From: Lentzea nigeriaca
GTDB taxonomy: Bacteria; Actinomycetota; Actinomycetes; Mycobacteriales; Pseudonocardiaceae
Direction: 5' to 3'
Length of the DNA: 64,000 bases
Assembly (NCBI RefSeq): GCF_016907955.1
Contig: NZ_JAFBCX010000002.1
Location: 558,001-622,000, forward strand
In this document: positions 1-8,327 of the stretch, piece by piece
Numbering within the stretch: the stretch's first letter is position 1
Layout of the letters: the number at the start of each line of letters is the position of its first letter
Program-made: the position numbers and the translations under genes
Notes under the pieces: generated by a model
Told to the model about the DNA's origin: nothing
The model's database searches: none
What the model saw: the letters and a program-made list of their open reading frames with translations, nothing else

Positions 1-1053
1 ACCGAATCCGGTGATCGCGGCGGCCACGGCGGACCCGAGCAGCACGTCGAGACCGGCGCTCGTCACGAGCCCGTAGGAGGCCGTGCCGATCGCGCCGGAG
101 ATCGCCGCGGCGACGAGCGCGCGGGGCTGCGCATAGCACGCGAGCGCGAAGAACGCACTCGTCGCCGCACCGGCCGCGAACTGCATCGGCACCGCGGAGA
201 TCAACGGCGGCAGCGGGTCGGTGAGCTTGATTTCGAGTCCGAAGTGGACGGCCGTGCGGATCGCGATCGCGACGCCCGCGATCAGGCCGGCGCTCAGCAG
301 CACGGTCTCGACGGTGCGCCCGGCGGCAGTGACGTTGTAGCCGGAGATCGCGTCCTGCACGGTGCTGACCAGCGCGAGCCCGGACAGCAGCACGACGATC
401 CCGACGGCCACCAGCAGGCTCGGCCGGACATCGGGCAGCAACTCCGTCGCGAAGACCGTCAGCGCGGCACCCGTGGCGAGCGCGCCACCGACGAGTTGCT
501 GGAAGAAGAACGGCAGCGCGCGGCGGTTGAGGATCCGGCCGACCCGGTCGATCACGGCGGTGACGACGGCGGCGGTGAGCGCGAGCTGCAGCCCGCCGCC
601 GACGAGGAACGCGACGGCCGCGGCCATTCCGGCCCACGCGACGGTGGCGACCCAGCGCGGATACGGGTGCTTGGCCGTGGTGATGTGTTCGAGTTCGGAG
701 TGCGCGTCCTCGATCGGCCCGAGATTCCGCACGAGGTGTTCCACGGCGGCCAGTCGCGTGTAGTCGAGGCTGCGCTGGCGGACGACCCGCACCGCGGTGA
801 TCGGTGGCGCGTCAGTACCCCGATGACAAGACACGCTGATTGAGGTGTAGATCACGTCGACTTCGGTGTGCGGGAGTCCATAGCTCTCGGTAACTGAAAG
901 AATCGTCGCTGTTACGTCGGCCGCGCCGGCCCCACTGGCCATTTGAACCTCGCCGATCTTGAGTGCGAGATCTAGTACCAGGTGAACAGTGGTGTCGTCG
1001 GGCAGCGAGGGGCCGTGCAGGTTGTTCGTGGAAATCTCGCGCACCTCCGTCAT
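1..1053 (-). CDS. thrE: ThrE-type threonine/serine exporter, 3' end cut by window edge
   Basis: Inner-membrane exporter of the ThrE family (DUF1212 plus ThrE_2 regions), expected to expel threonine and serine. The readable 351 codons start at ATG 1053 with MTEVREISTN. A soluble N-terminal region with the family pattern SGAGAADVTATILSVTESYG and a DVIYTSISVSC stretch comes first. It is followed by hydrophobic helices, for example WVATVAWAGMAAAVAFLVGG, LLVAVGIVVLLSGLALV and a segment around LVAAAISGAIGTASYG close to the window edge. The reading frame is open to base 1, so the C-terminus lies outside. An AAGGA sequence lies about 14 bases before the ATG, rather far for a ribosome site, so the start is likely but not certain. 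It is divergent from a threonine tRNA gene; no functional link is shown. Family assignment is from recognised sequence pattern. Confidence 0.85.
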   Translation of the reverse strand, partial: MTEVREISTNNLHGPSLPDDTTVHLVLDLALKIGEVQMASGAGAADVTATILSVTESYGLPHTEVDVIYTSISVSCHRGTDAPPITAVRVVRQRSLDYTRLAAVEHLVRNLGPIEDAHSELEHITTAKHPYPRWVATVAWAGMAAAVAFLVGGGLQLALTAAVVTAVIDRVGRILNRRALPFFFQQLVGGALATGAALTVFATELLPDVRPSLLVAVGIVVLLSGLALVSTVQDAISGYNVTAAGRTVETVLLSAGLIAGVAIAIRTAVHFGLEIKLTDPLPPLISAVPMQFAAGAATSAFFALACYAQPRALVAAAISGAIGTASYGLVTSAGLDVLLGSAVAAAITGFG

Positions 1054-1126
1054 GTGATCGTGACAAGTCCTTGGACTGTTGCTGTGTCGTCTGCCACCTC
1101 CGATCGGGCGACCCGAAAAGGAGGAC

Positions 1127-1156
1127 ATGATCACTGTCCGTTGGTTACCCTCCTGA
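1127..1156 (+). other. possible nine-codon micro-ORF with consensus ribosome-binding site
   Basis: The 251-base gap between thrE and the tRNA gene holds no normal gene. It does contain a near-perfect Shine-Dalgarno sequence, AAAAGGAGG, three bases before an ATG that opens a nine-residue frame, MITVRWLPS, then TGA. Such a strong site in front of so short a frame could be a leader peptide, but nothing is encoded on this strand downstream except the tRNA, and the peptide is not rich in one amino acid. Existence and role are unproven. Confidence 0.2.
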
Positions 1157-1304
1157 CCTGGTCAAGGCGACCCCTTCGGCGCTTTGATCCACTCAGTTGG
1201 TTGGCCTGACTCCGACCGGGGCAATCCGATCACACTGAGAGCAGACCGTTCGCCGCAGGTAGCACCCGCAACGGGCGCTTACCATGTTCGCGAACACGAG
1301 CCAG

Positions 1305-1377
1305 GCCGGCGTAGCTCAATTGGCAGAGCACTCGCCTTGTAAGCGAAAGGTTAGGGGTTCGATTCCCCTCGCCGGCT
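1305..1377 (+). tRNA. tRNA-Thr (anticodon UGU)
   Basis: A 73-base cloverleaf can be folded by hand. The acceptor stem GCCGGCG pairs with CGCCGGC, the D stem GCTC pairs with GAGC, the anticodon loop is CTTGTAA with anticodon TGT, and the T stem AGGGG pairs with CCCCT around TTCGATT. It reads ACA codons. CCA is not encoded. The outer pair of the anticodon stem is C opposite A, a mismatch; the four other pairs are good. Confidence 0.95.
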
Positions 1378-1387
1378 CTTGTCCGAT

Positions 1388-1415
1388 GAGGGTTCGCCCA
1401 GGTGGGCGGGCCCTC
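1388..1415 (+). terminator. hairpin terminator after tRNA-Thr
   Basis: Eleven bases past the tRNA a two-part stem forms: GAGGG pairs with CCCTC outside and CGCCCA with TGGGCG inside, with small internal loops. It is a plausible terminator for the tRNA and also lies just past the stop codon of the minus-strand gene that ends at 1440. No long T run follows. Confidence 0.55.
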
Positions 1416-1439
1416 GTCTCAATTCGACCTGACTGTTCG

Positions 1440-3131
1440 TCAGCTTTTGCGAACGAGTCCGGTAAAGCCCGCGACACTCAGCGTGGCGAATGACCAGCCC
1501 AGGATCTGCACCCCCCAGCCTGCTCCTGTCGCCCACTGCCCGGCTGGTCCGTTCGCCAGTTCGCATCTCGGTGTGCCACCGAGCTTGACGAGCGGGATCG
1601 CCAGATCCGCCGCAAGACTGATTCTGTTCACCGGTGAACACGCGTCAGCTGGGCGATCTTTGGCAGGGGTCAGGCCGTTGTTGGCGCCGGCTGTCCACAC
1701 CAGACAGAGCGCGAGCACGAAGGTGATCAGCAGTCCGGCGACCGCTCGGGAGGGTTCGTAGCCGTAGCCGAGGGTGACTCCGAGGAACCAGTGCCAGAGC
1801 TTGTTGCCGGGGTCGCCTCGGCGCCTGAGGTCTTTCTGTTGTGCGATCAGGACCTTGCGGGCGGTGTGTTCGTGGCCGGCAGCGCGGTGGACGGCCGCGA
1901 GTTGTTGGTACGGCTGGGCTTCGTACTGGTTCGTGTGGTCGCGCAGCATCCTGAGCCACACGTTGGTGTTCACCGGTGGGTTCGGATAGGTCAGGCCGTC
2001 CAGCGTCACGGTGAAGTCCTCTGCCTCCATCAGCTCCCACTCGCGGATGAAGAGGGTGTTGTTCACTTTCGTGCCGGTGAGCTCGAGCTCTTCGCCGTCG
2101 CCGTGGTTGATCAACTTGGTCGCCTGGAAGTAGAACTCGCCGTGCACCACCGCGTCGGTGAGGTCCACGGCGCTGCGATTGCTGCTCGCCACGATCTCGG
2201 CGTCGGTGATCAAGATGCTCGCCCCTACCGCCGTCCGGTGCAGTACCAGCGCCTGGCCGCGGTGACTGCGCACCGACCCGTCGAGGATGAGCCCGGCGCC
2301 GATGCGCGTGTCGGTCAGGCGAACCGCGTCGCCGTCGCCGCTGGCCCGAGCGTTGAAGCCGTCCTTGAGCCGAACCTCTTGGGTGAAGTGCGCGCCGTCG
2401 AGGCACAGAGCCCAGCTTTCTGCGCTGCGCAGCACCGTTCCCCGCATCTGCAGGCCGCGGCCGGTGGCGTCCATCAGGACCACCGCGCCGAGCACTGCCT
2501 TGACGACGGCCCTGTTGAGCAGGAGGTCTCCGCCGATCTTCGCGTTGTTGGCGATGAAGGCCATGCCTGACTCGGCGACGATCGCCGCCTCGGTGAGGTC
2601 GACGTCGCCGCCGATGTCGCACCCGTCGAGCCATACCCGTCTGGCGAAGAGCCGATCGGCCTGCACGCTTCCGCTCACGCGCAGGCCGGTACCGAACAGC
2701 GGCCACGCGGTGGTCCCGGCGAGCAGCAGCGAGCCGTCGATGTGCGCGTTCTCGAGGTCGAGGATCCCCGTGCACCGGGCGTTTTCCATCGTCAGGTAGC
2801 GGGTGCGCAGGTTCTCCGCCCCGAGCGCCGGGAGCGTGGACCCGTCGAGCGACAGGGCGGGCAGCTCCGTGTCGTGGAGTGCGACCGGTTCCTCGAACAG
2901 GCAGTTGTCCAGTCGCAGGGGCGTCGAGGTCCTGATGAAGGAGAGGTCGAGCTGACCGGTGATCCGCGCCCCGACCACCTGGATTCCGCGCGGGTCGACG
3001 TCGCCCGACCGCAGCAGGTCGCGGATCGCGTTGGCGGGGAGCCTGTTGTCGAGACGGCGCGAGAGATCGAGCACCTCACCGGCCTCGGCGGCGCGCCTCA
3101 GCTCCTGCTCCGTCTCACTAGGACGTGACAT
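1440..3131 (-). CDS. pentapeptide-like repeat protein with two C-terminal membrane helices
   Basis: A 563-residue protein. Most of it (roughly residues 50-400) is built of short repeating hydrophobic turns such as ITGQLDLSF, IGGDVDLTE, IGGDLLLNR and TGILDLENA, the look of a right-handed beta-solenoid related to pentapeptide repeats. Two hydrophobic segments close the chain: AVAGLLITFVLALCLVW, and a last helix around VQILGWSFATLSVAGF. Homologues in Streptomyces are often labelled membrane-associated oxidoreductase, but no cofactor motif is visible here, so I do not assign an enzymatic role. ATG 3131 (MSRPSETEQ) is chosen over ATG 3143, because the latter would overlap the start codon of the divergent aldo/keto reductase. 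Only ten bases separate the two start codons, so their transcripts must have very short or no leaders, or promoters inside each other's coding regions. Confidence 0.7.
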   Translation of the reverse strand: MSRPSETEQELRRAAEAGEVLDLSRRLDNRLPANAIRDLLRSGDVDPRGIQVVGARITGQLDLSFIRTSTPLRLDNCLFEEPVALHDTELPALSLDGSTLPALGAENLRTRYLTMENARCTGILDLENAHIDGSLLLAGTTAWPLFGTGLRVSGSVQADRLFARRVWLDGCDIGGDVDLTEAAIVAESGMAFIANNAKIGGDLLLNRAVVKAVLGAVVLMDATGRGLQMRGTVLRSAESWALCLDGAHFTQEVRLKDGFNARASGDGDAVRLTDTRIGAGLILDGSVRSHRGQALVLHRTAVGASILITDAEIVASSNRSAVDLTDAVVHGEFYFQATKLINHGDGEELELTGTKVNNTLFIREWELMEAEDFTVTLDGLTYPNPPVNTNVWLRMLRDHTNQYEAQPYQQLAAVHRAAGHEHTARKVLIAQQKDLRRRGDPGNKLWHWFLGVTLGYGYEPSRAVAGLLITFVLALCLVWTAGANNGLTPAKDRPADACSPVNRISLAADLAIPLVKLGGTPRCELANGPAGQWATGAGWGVQILGWSFATLSVAGFTGLVRKS

Positions 3132-3141
3132 CGTGTGCACC

Positions 3142-4170
3142 ATGTCCTACCTCGCGGATAGCGCGCGCTACGACCAGATGACGTACCGGCGGACGGGCCG
3201 CAGCGGTCTCAAGCTGCCTGCCATCTCGCTCGGTCTGTGGCACAACTTCGGCGGCGACCGGCCTTACGAGCTGGGCCGCGGCATCGCGCGGAGGGCGTTC
3301 GACCTCGGTGTCACGCACTTCGACCTCGCCAACAACTACGGTCCGCCCTACGGCTCGGCGGAGATCACGTTCGGGCAGATCCTCTCCGATGATCTCAGGC
3401 CCTACCGCGACGAGCTCGTCATTTCGACCAAGGCGGGCTACGACATGTGGCCGGGGCCGTACGGGGAGTGGGGCAGCCGCAAGTACCTGCTGAGCTCGCT
3501 CGACCAGTCGCTGAGCCGGATGGGCCTCGACTACGTCGACATCTTCTACTCGCACCGGTTCGACCCGGAGACGCCGCTCGAGGAGACGATGGGCGCGCTG
3601 GTCAGCGCGGTGCAGCAGGGCAAGGCGCTGTACGTCGGCATCTCGTCCTACTCGCCGACGAAGACGCGTGAGGCGGCGGAGCTGCTCAGGTCGGCCGGTG
3701 TGCCCCTGCTGATCCACCAGCCGTCGTACTCGATGCTCAACCGCTGGATCGAGCCCGAGCTGCTGGACACGCTGGAGGAGGTCGGCGCCGGCTGCATCGC
3801 GTTCTCGCCGCTCGCGCAGGGCATGCTGACCGACCGCTACCTCGACGGCATCCCGGAGGACTCGAGGGCCGCGCAGGGCAAGTCGCTGTCGACCGACCTG
3901 CTCACCGAGGAGAACCTCAGCAGGATCCGCTCCCTCAACGACATCGCGAAGTCCCGCGGGCAGTCGCTGGCGCAGCTCGCGCTGACGTGGACGATTCGCG
4001 ACCCGCGTGTCACGTCGGCGTTGATCGGGGCCTCGTCGGTCGGGCAGCTGGAGCAGAACCTCGCGGCACTGCAGGCGCCGCCGCTGACCGACGACGAGCT
4101 CGCCGAGATCGACAAGTACGCCGTCGAGTCGGGCATCGACCTGTGGGCGACGAGCTCGCAGGCCGAGTAG
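3142..4170 (+). CDS. YghZ-type aldo/keto reductase (L-glyceraldehyde 3-phosphate reductase family)
   Basis: A 342-residue NADPH-dependent aldo/keto reductase. It follows E. coli YghZ almost along its whole length, including the N-terminus (MSYLADSARYDQM against the family's MxWLANPERYGQM), which fixes ATG 3142 as the start. The catalytic tetrad of the family is visible: Asp and Tyr in THFDLANNYGPP, Lys in ISTKAGYDMWPGPYG, and His in IFYSHRFDPETP. The cofactor end has SALIGASSVGQLEQN. YghZ reduces L-glyceraldehyde 3-phosphate and methylglyoxal, so a cytosolic detoxifying role is likely but the substrate is inferred. It is a single gene, closed by a hairpin shared with the convergent histidine kinase gene. 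Confidence 0.9.
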   Translation: MSYLADSARYDQMTYRRTGRSGLKLPAISLGLWHNFGGDRPYELGRGIARRAFDLGVTHFDLANNYGPPYGSAEITFGQILSDDLRPYRDELVISTKAGYDMWPGPYGEWGSRKYLLSSLDQSLSRMGLDYVDIFYSHRFDPETPLEETMGALVSAVQQGKALYVGISSYSPTKTREAAELLRSAGVPLLIHQPSYSMLNRWIEPELLDTLEEVGAGCIAFSPLAQGMLTDRYLDGIPEDSRAAQGKSLSTDLLTEENLSRIRSLNDIAKSRGQSLAQLALTWTIRDPRVTSALIGASSVGQLEQNLAALQAPPLTDDELAEIDKYAVESGIDLWATSSQAE

Positions 4171-4171
4171 C

Positions 4172-4226
4172 GAGAGTACGCGGGGAGCTTTCGTACTCTC
4201 CTGGCGGACGCAAGCTCCCCGCGTAC
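4172..4226. terminator. bidirectional terminator with two competing hairpins
   Basis: This lies between the convergent reductase and histidine kinase genes. Two mutually exclusive folds are visible. The first is a nine-base stem GAGAGTACG/CGTACTCTC (4172-4200). The second is a perfect 15-base stem formed by 4176-4190 (starts GTACGCGGGG) and 4212-4226 (ends CCCCGCGTAC). Both use the same left arm. It very likely ends transcription from both sides. Confidence 0.7.
4175..4197. repeat. 23-bp intergenic repeat, copy 1
   Basis: A 23-base stretch beginning AGTACGCGGGG and ending TTTCGTACT occurs here and, without a single change, at 10858-10880. Its ends AGTACG and CGTACT are inverted repeats, so each copy can fold by itself. 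Both copies lie just past stop codons. Confidence 0.75.
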
Positions 4227-4228
4227 GG

Positions 4229-5629
4229 TCACGCTGGCAGGTGGCGGGGGAGGCGGATGGTGAAGGTGGTTGCGCCTGGGCGGCTGGTCAGGGTGATCGT
4301 GCCGCCGTGGGCCTGGACCAGCGACTGCACCACGGCGAGGCCCAGGCCGCTGCCTCCGCGTTGACGGGTTCGCGAGTCGTCCACGCGGTAGAAGCGGTCG
4401 AAGATCCGTGACTGGTCGGCCTCCGGAATTCCGGGGCCGGTGTCGCTCACCTTCACCTCCGCCCAACTGCTCGACGCCGTGACCTGCAACGACACCGAGG
4501 TGCCCGCCGGGGTGTGCACGGCCGCGTTGGTCAGCAGGTTGTCGAGCACCTGCCGCAACCGGGTCGCGTCCGCGCGCATGGTCACAGTGTCGGCGTCGAC
4601 CTCCAACGAGTGCGATGGACGGGCCGCGCGGAACGCGTCGGCGGCGGCCTCGGCGATCGCCGCGAGGTCCATCCTCTCCGGGCGCAGCGGGGGCTCGGAC
4701 TCCGCGGAATCCAGGCGTGCCAGCAACAACAGGTCGTCGAGCAGCACGCTCATCCGGGACGCCTCCGAGCGCAGCTTCTCCAGGTGCTTCTCGCGTTCGC
4801 CCGGTTCGTTGGCGGCCGCGTACTTGAAGAGGTCCGCGTAGCCGCGCAGCGACGTCAACGGCGTGCGTAGTTCGTGCGACGCGTCGGCGATGAACCGCCG
4901 TAACCGTTGTTCTGCTGCGGTCCGTGCGGCGAGAGAGGTGTCGATGTGCGCGAGCATCTTGTTGAACGCCTCGCGCAGCTCGTCCACCTCGACGCCGCCG
5001 CCGTTGCCGTCGACGCGCACGGCGAGGTCGGCCGAGTCGGTCAGGTCCTGCGAGGAGATGTCGTGCGCGGTGTCGGCCATGTCCGACAGGGGGCGCAGGC
5101 CGCGGCGCAGCAGTGCCTGACCGCCGACGACCAGCGTGACCAGCGCGGCGAGGAACGCGATCACGATGACGGTGATCAGCTGGGAGATGGTGCCGTCCCT
5201 GTCCTCCAGCGGGGCGGCGCTGACCAGCACGATCTCGTTGTCCTTGATCGGGCACGCGCGCAGCCGGAACTTGCCCTGGCCGCGCAGGTACTCGGTCGAG
5301 AACTGTTCGGTGGTCAGCGACTTCTTCGCGAGGTTGTCGAACTCCTCGCGGTCCGCGGGTTGCTGCTCACCCGGCTGGGCCTTCAGCTCGCCGCCCTGCA
5401 CCTTGTAGACGACGGCGTACCACGTGGGCGGGAGCTTGGTGACCTTGTCGTAGTACTCGACGTCGTGGGCGGCGCCGGTCTGGCTGATCGCCATCTGGTC
5501 GTCGAGCCGCTTGTCGAGGAACGTCTTCATCGACGTGACCATCACCGCGCCGACGATCGCGAACACCGCGAGTGCCAGCGCGCCGAGACCGAGGGCGAGC
5601 CTGGTGCCGAGGCGGAGCTGCCTGGTCAT
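4229..5629 (-). CDS. HAMP-domain sensor histidine kinase
   Basis: A 466-residue membrane kinase. An N-terminal helix (residues about 12-32, LGLGALALAVFAIVGAVMV) and a second one near 150-170 (LITVIVIAFLAALVTLVVGG) bracket an extracytoplasmic sensor region of about 115 residues. A HAMP linker follows, then the H-box ASHELRTPLTSLRG (His near residue 253), N-box LDNLLTNAA, G1 box DTGPGIPE and G2 box GSGLGLAVV. All catalytic motifs are intact. The start ATG overlaps the stop of the response regulator gene by four bases, so the two are co-translated. The pair resembles MprAB/TrcRS-like actinobacterial systems. The divergent electron-transfer operon next door is a likely target, which would make redox or cell-envelope state the probable signal; this is inferred from position only. 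Confidence 0.92.
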   Translation of the reverse strand: MTRQLRLGTRLALGLGALALAVFAIVGAVMVTSMKTFLDKRLDDQMAISQTGAAHDVEYYDKVTKLPPTWYAVVYKVQGGELKAQPGEQQPADREEFDNLAKKSLTTEQFSTEYLRGQGKFRLRACPIKDNEIVLVSAAPLEDRDGTISQLITVIVIAFLAALVTLVVGGQALLRRGLRPLSDMADTAHDISSQDLTDSADLAVRVDGNGGGVEVDELREAFNKMLAHIDTSLAARTAAEQRLRRFIADASHELRTPLTSLRGYADLFKYAAANEPGEREKHLEKLRSEASRMSVLLDDLLLLARLDSAESEPPLRPERMDLAAIAEAAADAFRAARPSHSLEVDADTVTMRADATRLRQVLDNLLTNAAVHTPAGTSVSLQVTASSSWAEVKVSDTGPGIPEADQSRIFDRFYRVDDSRTRQRGGSGLGLAVVQSLVQAHGGTITLTSRPGATTFTIRLPRHLPA

Positions 5630-6324
5630 TCCGCTGCTCGGCGGAGCACGTACCCCACACCGCGCACGGTGTGGATCAACGGCTCGCGGCCGTCGTCGAG
5701 CTTGCGGCGCAGGTGGGAGATGACCAGCTCGACCACGTTCGAGCGGCCGCCGAAGTCGTACTCCCACACGTGGTCGAGGATCTGGGCCTTCGTCAGCACG
5801 GCGGGTGAGCGGCGCATCAGGTACCTGAGCAGCTCGTACTCGGTCGGGGTGAGCGTGACGAGCTTGCCGCCGCGGCGGACCTCGCGGGTGTCCTCGTCCA
5901 TCACCAGGTCGGCGACCTTGAGCACGGAGCGCTTCCACGAAGGACCTGTCGAGCGGCGCAGCACGGCACGGAGCCTGGCCATCAGCTCCTCGACCGAGAA
6001 CGGCTTCACGAGGTAGTCGTCGCCGCCGCGCGTGAGTCCCGCCACACGGTCCGCGGTGCCGTCACGAGCCGTCAGGAACACCACGGGCACCATCGCCCCG
6101 GTTGCCCGCATCCGATCAAGAACGGTGAATCCGTCCAGGTCAGGCAGCATGAGGTCGAGCACGACGATGTCCGGCTGGAACTCGGCGGCCTCTCTCAGCG
6201 CGTCCTCACCGTTGAGCGCGGTCGCCGCCTGCCAGCCCTCGTACCGGGCGACCGTCGCGACCAGGTCAGCGATGTGCGGCTCGTCGTCCACGACGAGCAA
6301 TCGAACCGAGTTCCCCTTGTCCAC
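5626..6324 (-). CDS. OmpR-family response regulator
   Basis: A 232-residue two-domain regulator. The receiver domain has the acidic pair in LLVVDDEPHI, the phospho-acceptor Asp57 in VVLDLMLPDLDGF, a Thr in VFLTARDG and a Lys in YLVKPFS. The winged-helix DNA-binding domain ends in the typical SNVVELVISHLRRKLD and TVRGVGYVLR. The start is taken at GTG 6324 (MDKGNSVRLLVV), because longer frames add residues not found in the family. It is the first gene of the regulator-kinase pair and divergent from the flavocytochrome gene; the 148 bases between them must hold both promoters. No operator could be picked with confidence. Confidence 0.92.
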   Translation of the reverse strand: MDKGNSVRLLVVDDEPHIADLVATVARYEGWQAATALNGEDALREAAEFQPDIVVLDLMLPDLDGFTVLDRMRATGAMVPVVFLTARDGTADRVAGLTRGGDDYLVKPFSVEELMARLRAVLRRSTGPSWKRSVLKVADLVMDEDTREVRRGGKLVTLTPTEYELLRYLMRRSPAVLTKAQILDHVWEYDFGGRSNVVELVISHLRRKLDDGREPLIHTVRGVGYVLRRAAE

Positions 6325-6472
6325 GTGCTCATGGTGCGTCAACTGGTGCCCCGCACGCTCGATCGACAGGAAGTCGACAGCCCGTGCAAAGCGGAGCCAC
6401 AGCTCGGACGCCCAGGATCGAGCAAGACCGTCCGAAGAAGACAGACCGAGACCGCCGACCGAGGAGCTCGCC

Positions 6473-7831
6473 GTGACGACCACCCTGCAGCAATCCGTGC
6501 GACCGGCTCCGGCCGGCCGTGCGACGCCGCACAAGGTGCTGGCCAAAGCCGGCCTCTACGTGTTCCTCCTGGCCAACGCGGCCTTCGTGACCTACCTGTT
6601 CAACGCGGCCGGCGTCGGCTCGAACAAGCTGGTCAACTTCGGCCGGCTCACCGGTCTCTACGGCGCTCTCGCGATGGCGTTCCAGCTGCTGCTGGTCGCC
6701 AGGCTGCCGTGGCTCGACCGGCGGCTGGGCATGGACAAGCTCACCTCGTGGCACCGCTGGGTCGGCTTCACGATCTTCTGGATGCTGGTCGGTCACCTGG
6801 TCTTCATCGCGTTCGGCAACGCGGGCTCCGACGGGCCGATCGCCGAGATCATCAGGCAGGCCACCGAGCTGGAGGGCATCCTCCGCGCGCTGGTGGCGTG
6901 GGCGATCATCATGGTCGTCGGCGTGGTCTCCGCCCGCTTCGCGCGGCGCAAGCTCGCCTACGAGACCTGGCACTTCATCCACCTGTACACCTACATCGCG
7001 ATCTTCCTCGCGTTCACGCACCAGGTCGCGGTCGGCAGCACGTTCCGCAACTCCGCGCTCGCGACCGGCTACTGGTGGGCGCTCTGGGCGTTCGCCATCG
7101 GGTCTGTCGTGATCGGACGGTTGGCGCTCCCGTTCTGGCGCAACTGGCGTCACCAGTTCCGGGTCGCCGCGGTCGTGCCGGAGGCGCACAACGTCGTCTC
7201 CGTCTACATCGAGGGCAAGGACCTCGACCGGCTGGGCGCCAAGGCCGGGCAGTTCTTCCTGTGGCGCTTCCTCACCAAGGACCGCTGGTGGCAGGCCAAC
7301 CCGTTCTCGCTGTCCGCGGCGCCCAACGGCAAGTACCTGCGGCTCACCGCGAAGGCGCTGGGCGAGGGCAGCGCCGACATCCGCAACCTGAAGGTCGGCA
7401 CCCGAGTATTCGCCGAAGGTCCGTACGGCGCGTTCACGACCATGCACCAGACCAAGCCGAACGCGCTCCTCGTCGCGGGCGGTGTCGGCATCACGCCGAT
7501 CCGCGCGCTGCTGGAGGAGATCAAGGGTCACGTCGTGGTGCTGTACCGGGTGACCGACCCGCGTGAGGCCGTGCTGCTGCGTGAGCTCGAAGGCCTCGCG
7601 CAGGCCAAGGGCGCGGTGTTGCGGCTGGTGACCGGTTCCTCGAAGACCATCACCGCGAACGGCCCGTTGCTCGGTCCGAACAACATCGCCGCGCTGGTGC
7701 CGGACGTGGAGGAGCGCGACGTCTTCATCTGCGGCCCGAACGGCATGACCGACGCCGTGGTGCGCAGCCTCGACGAACTGGGAGTGCCCAGCAACCAGGT
7801 CCACGCCGAGCGCTTCGCGCTGGCCAACTGA
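6473..7831 (+). CDS. ferric-reductase-like membrane flavocytochrome
   Basis: A 452-residue oxidoreductase in the NOX/ferric reductase fold. About six membrane helices come first. They contain histidines placed as haem ligands in SWHRWVGFTIFWMLVGH and in the ETWHFIHLYTYIAIFLAFTHQ helix. The cytoplasmic half has an FAD-binding barrel (WQANPFSLSAAP, normally HPFS) and an NAD(P)-binding domain (VAGGVGITPIRALLEE and FICGPNGMTDAVV). It should pass electrons from NAD(P)H across the membrane. The start is GTG 6473, six bases after GAGGAG. It is the first gene of a three-gene operon with an FMN-binding protein and an ApbE flavin transferase, which implies that the electrons go to covalently bound FMN outside the membrane. 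Final acceptor unknown. Confidence 0.85.
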   Translation: MTTTLQQSVRPAPAGRATPHKVLAKAGLYVFLLANAAFVTYLFNAAGVGSNKLVNFGRLTGLYGALAMAFQLLLVARLPWLDRRLGMDKLTSWHRWVGFTIFWMLVGHLVFIAFGNAGSDGPIAEIIRQATELEGILRALVAWAIIMVVGVVSARFARRKLAYETWHFIHLYTYIAIFLAFTHQVAVGSTFRNSALATGYWWALWAFAIGSVVIGRLALPFWRNWRHQFRVAAVVPEAHNVVSVYIEGKDLDRLGAKAGQFFLWRFLTKDRWWQANPFSLSAAPNGKYLRLTAKALGEGSADIRNLKVGTRVFAEGPYGAFTTMHQTKPNALLVAGGVGITPIRALLEEIKGHVVVLYRVTDPREAVLLRELEGLAQAKGAVLRLVTGSSKTITANGPLLGPNNIAALVPDVEERDVFICGPNGMTDAVVRSLDELGVPSNQVHAERFALAN

Positions 7832-7845
7832 GAGGGTTCGACGAC

Positions 7846-8325
7846 GTGAAGAGGGCAATTCCCGTTCTCGCGCTGAGCGTGGCCGGTCTGGTGCCGGTGT
7901 GGCTGTACTCGCCGGGGCCCGCCCACGAGGGTGAGATCAACGAGGCCGCCGCCGCACCGGAAACCCAGCAGCAGACCCAGAACCAGGCCCAGAACCAGCC
8001 TCAGGCCGCGCCGAAGACGACCGGTTCCACGCCGGTCCCCCAGCAACAGCAACAGCAGCAGGCTCAGACTCGGACCGTGTCGGGACGGGCGGTGAACACG
8101 TCCGAGGGCACCGTGCAGGTGCAGGTCACGTTCCAGGGCGCCAAGATCACGGACGTGAAGGCGTTGCGGGCCCCGAACAGCAACCCGACGCGGATGGCGC
8201 TGCCGTTGCTGCGCGAGTCGGCGCTGAAGGCGCAGAGCGCGGACATCGACACGGTGTCCGGTGCGACCGCGACCTCCGAGGGCTACAAGCAGTCGCTGCA
8301 GGCCGCCATCGACGGGGCGCGGTAG
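7846..8325 (+). CDS. exported FMN-binding domain protein
   Basis: A 159-residue protein with an N-terminal hydrophobic stretch (IPVLALSVAGLVPVWLY) that should act as signal anchor, a long Gln/Pro/Thr-rich linker (about residues 38-75, QQQTQNQAQNQ and a run of seven Gln), and a C-terminal FMN-binding domain. The flavinylation site pattern of the family is clear in DTVSGATATSEGYKQSL. The second Thr of SGATAT is the expected FMN ester site, as in RnfG/NqrC-like domains. Its substrate for modification would be supplied by the ApbE encoded two bases downstream, and its electrons by the flavocytochrome encoded upstream. GTG start. The flexible linker would let the flavin domain reach away from the membrane. 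Confidence 0.88.
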   Translation: MKRAIPVLALSVAGLVPVWLYSPGPAHEGEINEAAAAPETQQQTQNQAQNQPQAAPKTTGSTPVPQQQQQQQAQTRTVSGRAVNTSEGTVQVQVTFQGAKITDVKALRAPNSNPTRMALPLLRESALKAQSADIDTVSGATATSEGYKQSLQAAIDGAR

Positions 8326-8327
8326 CG

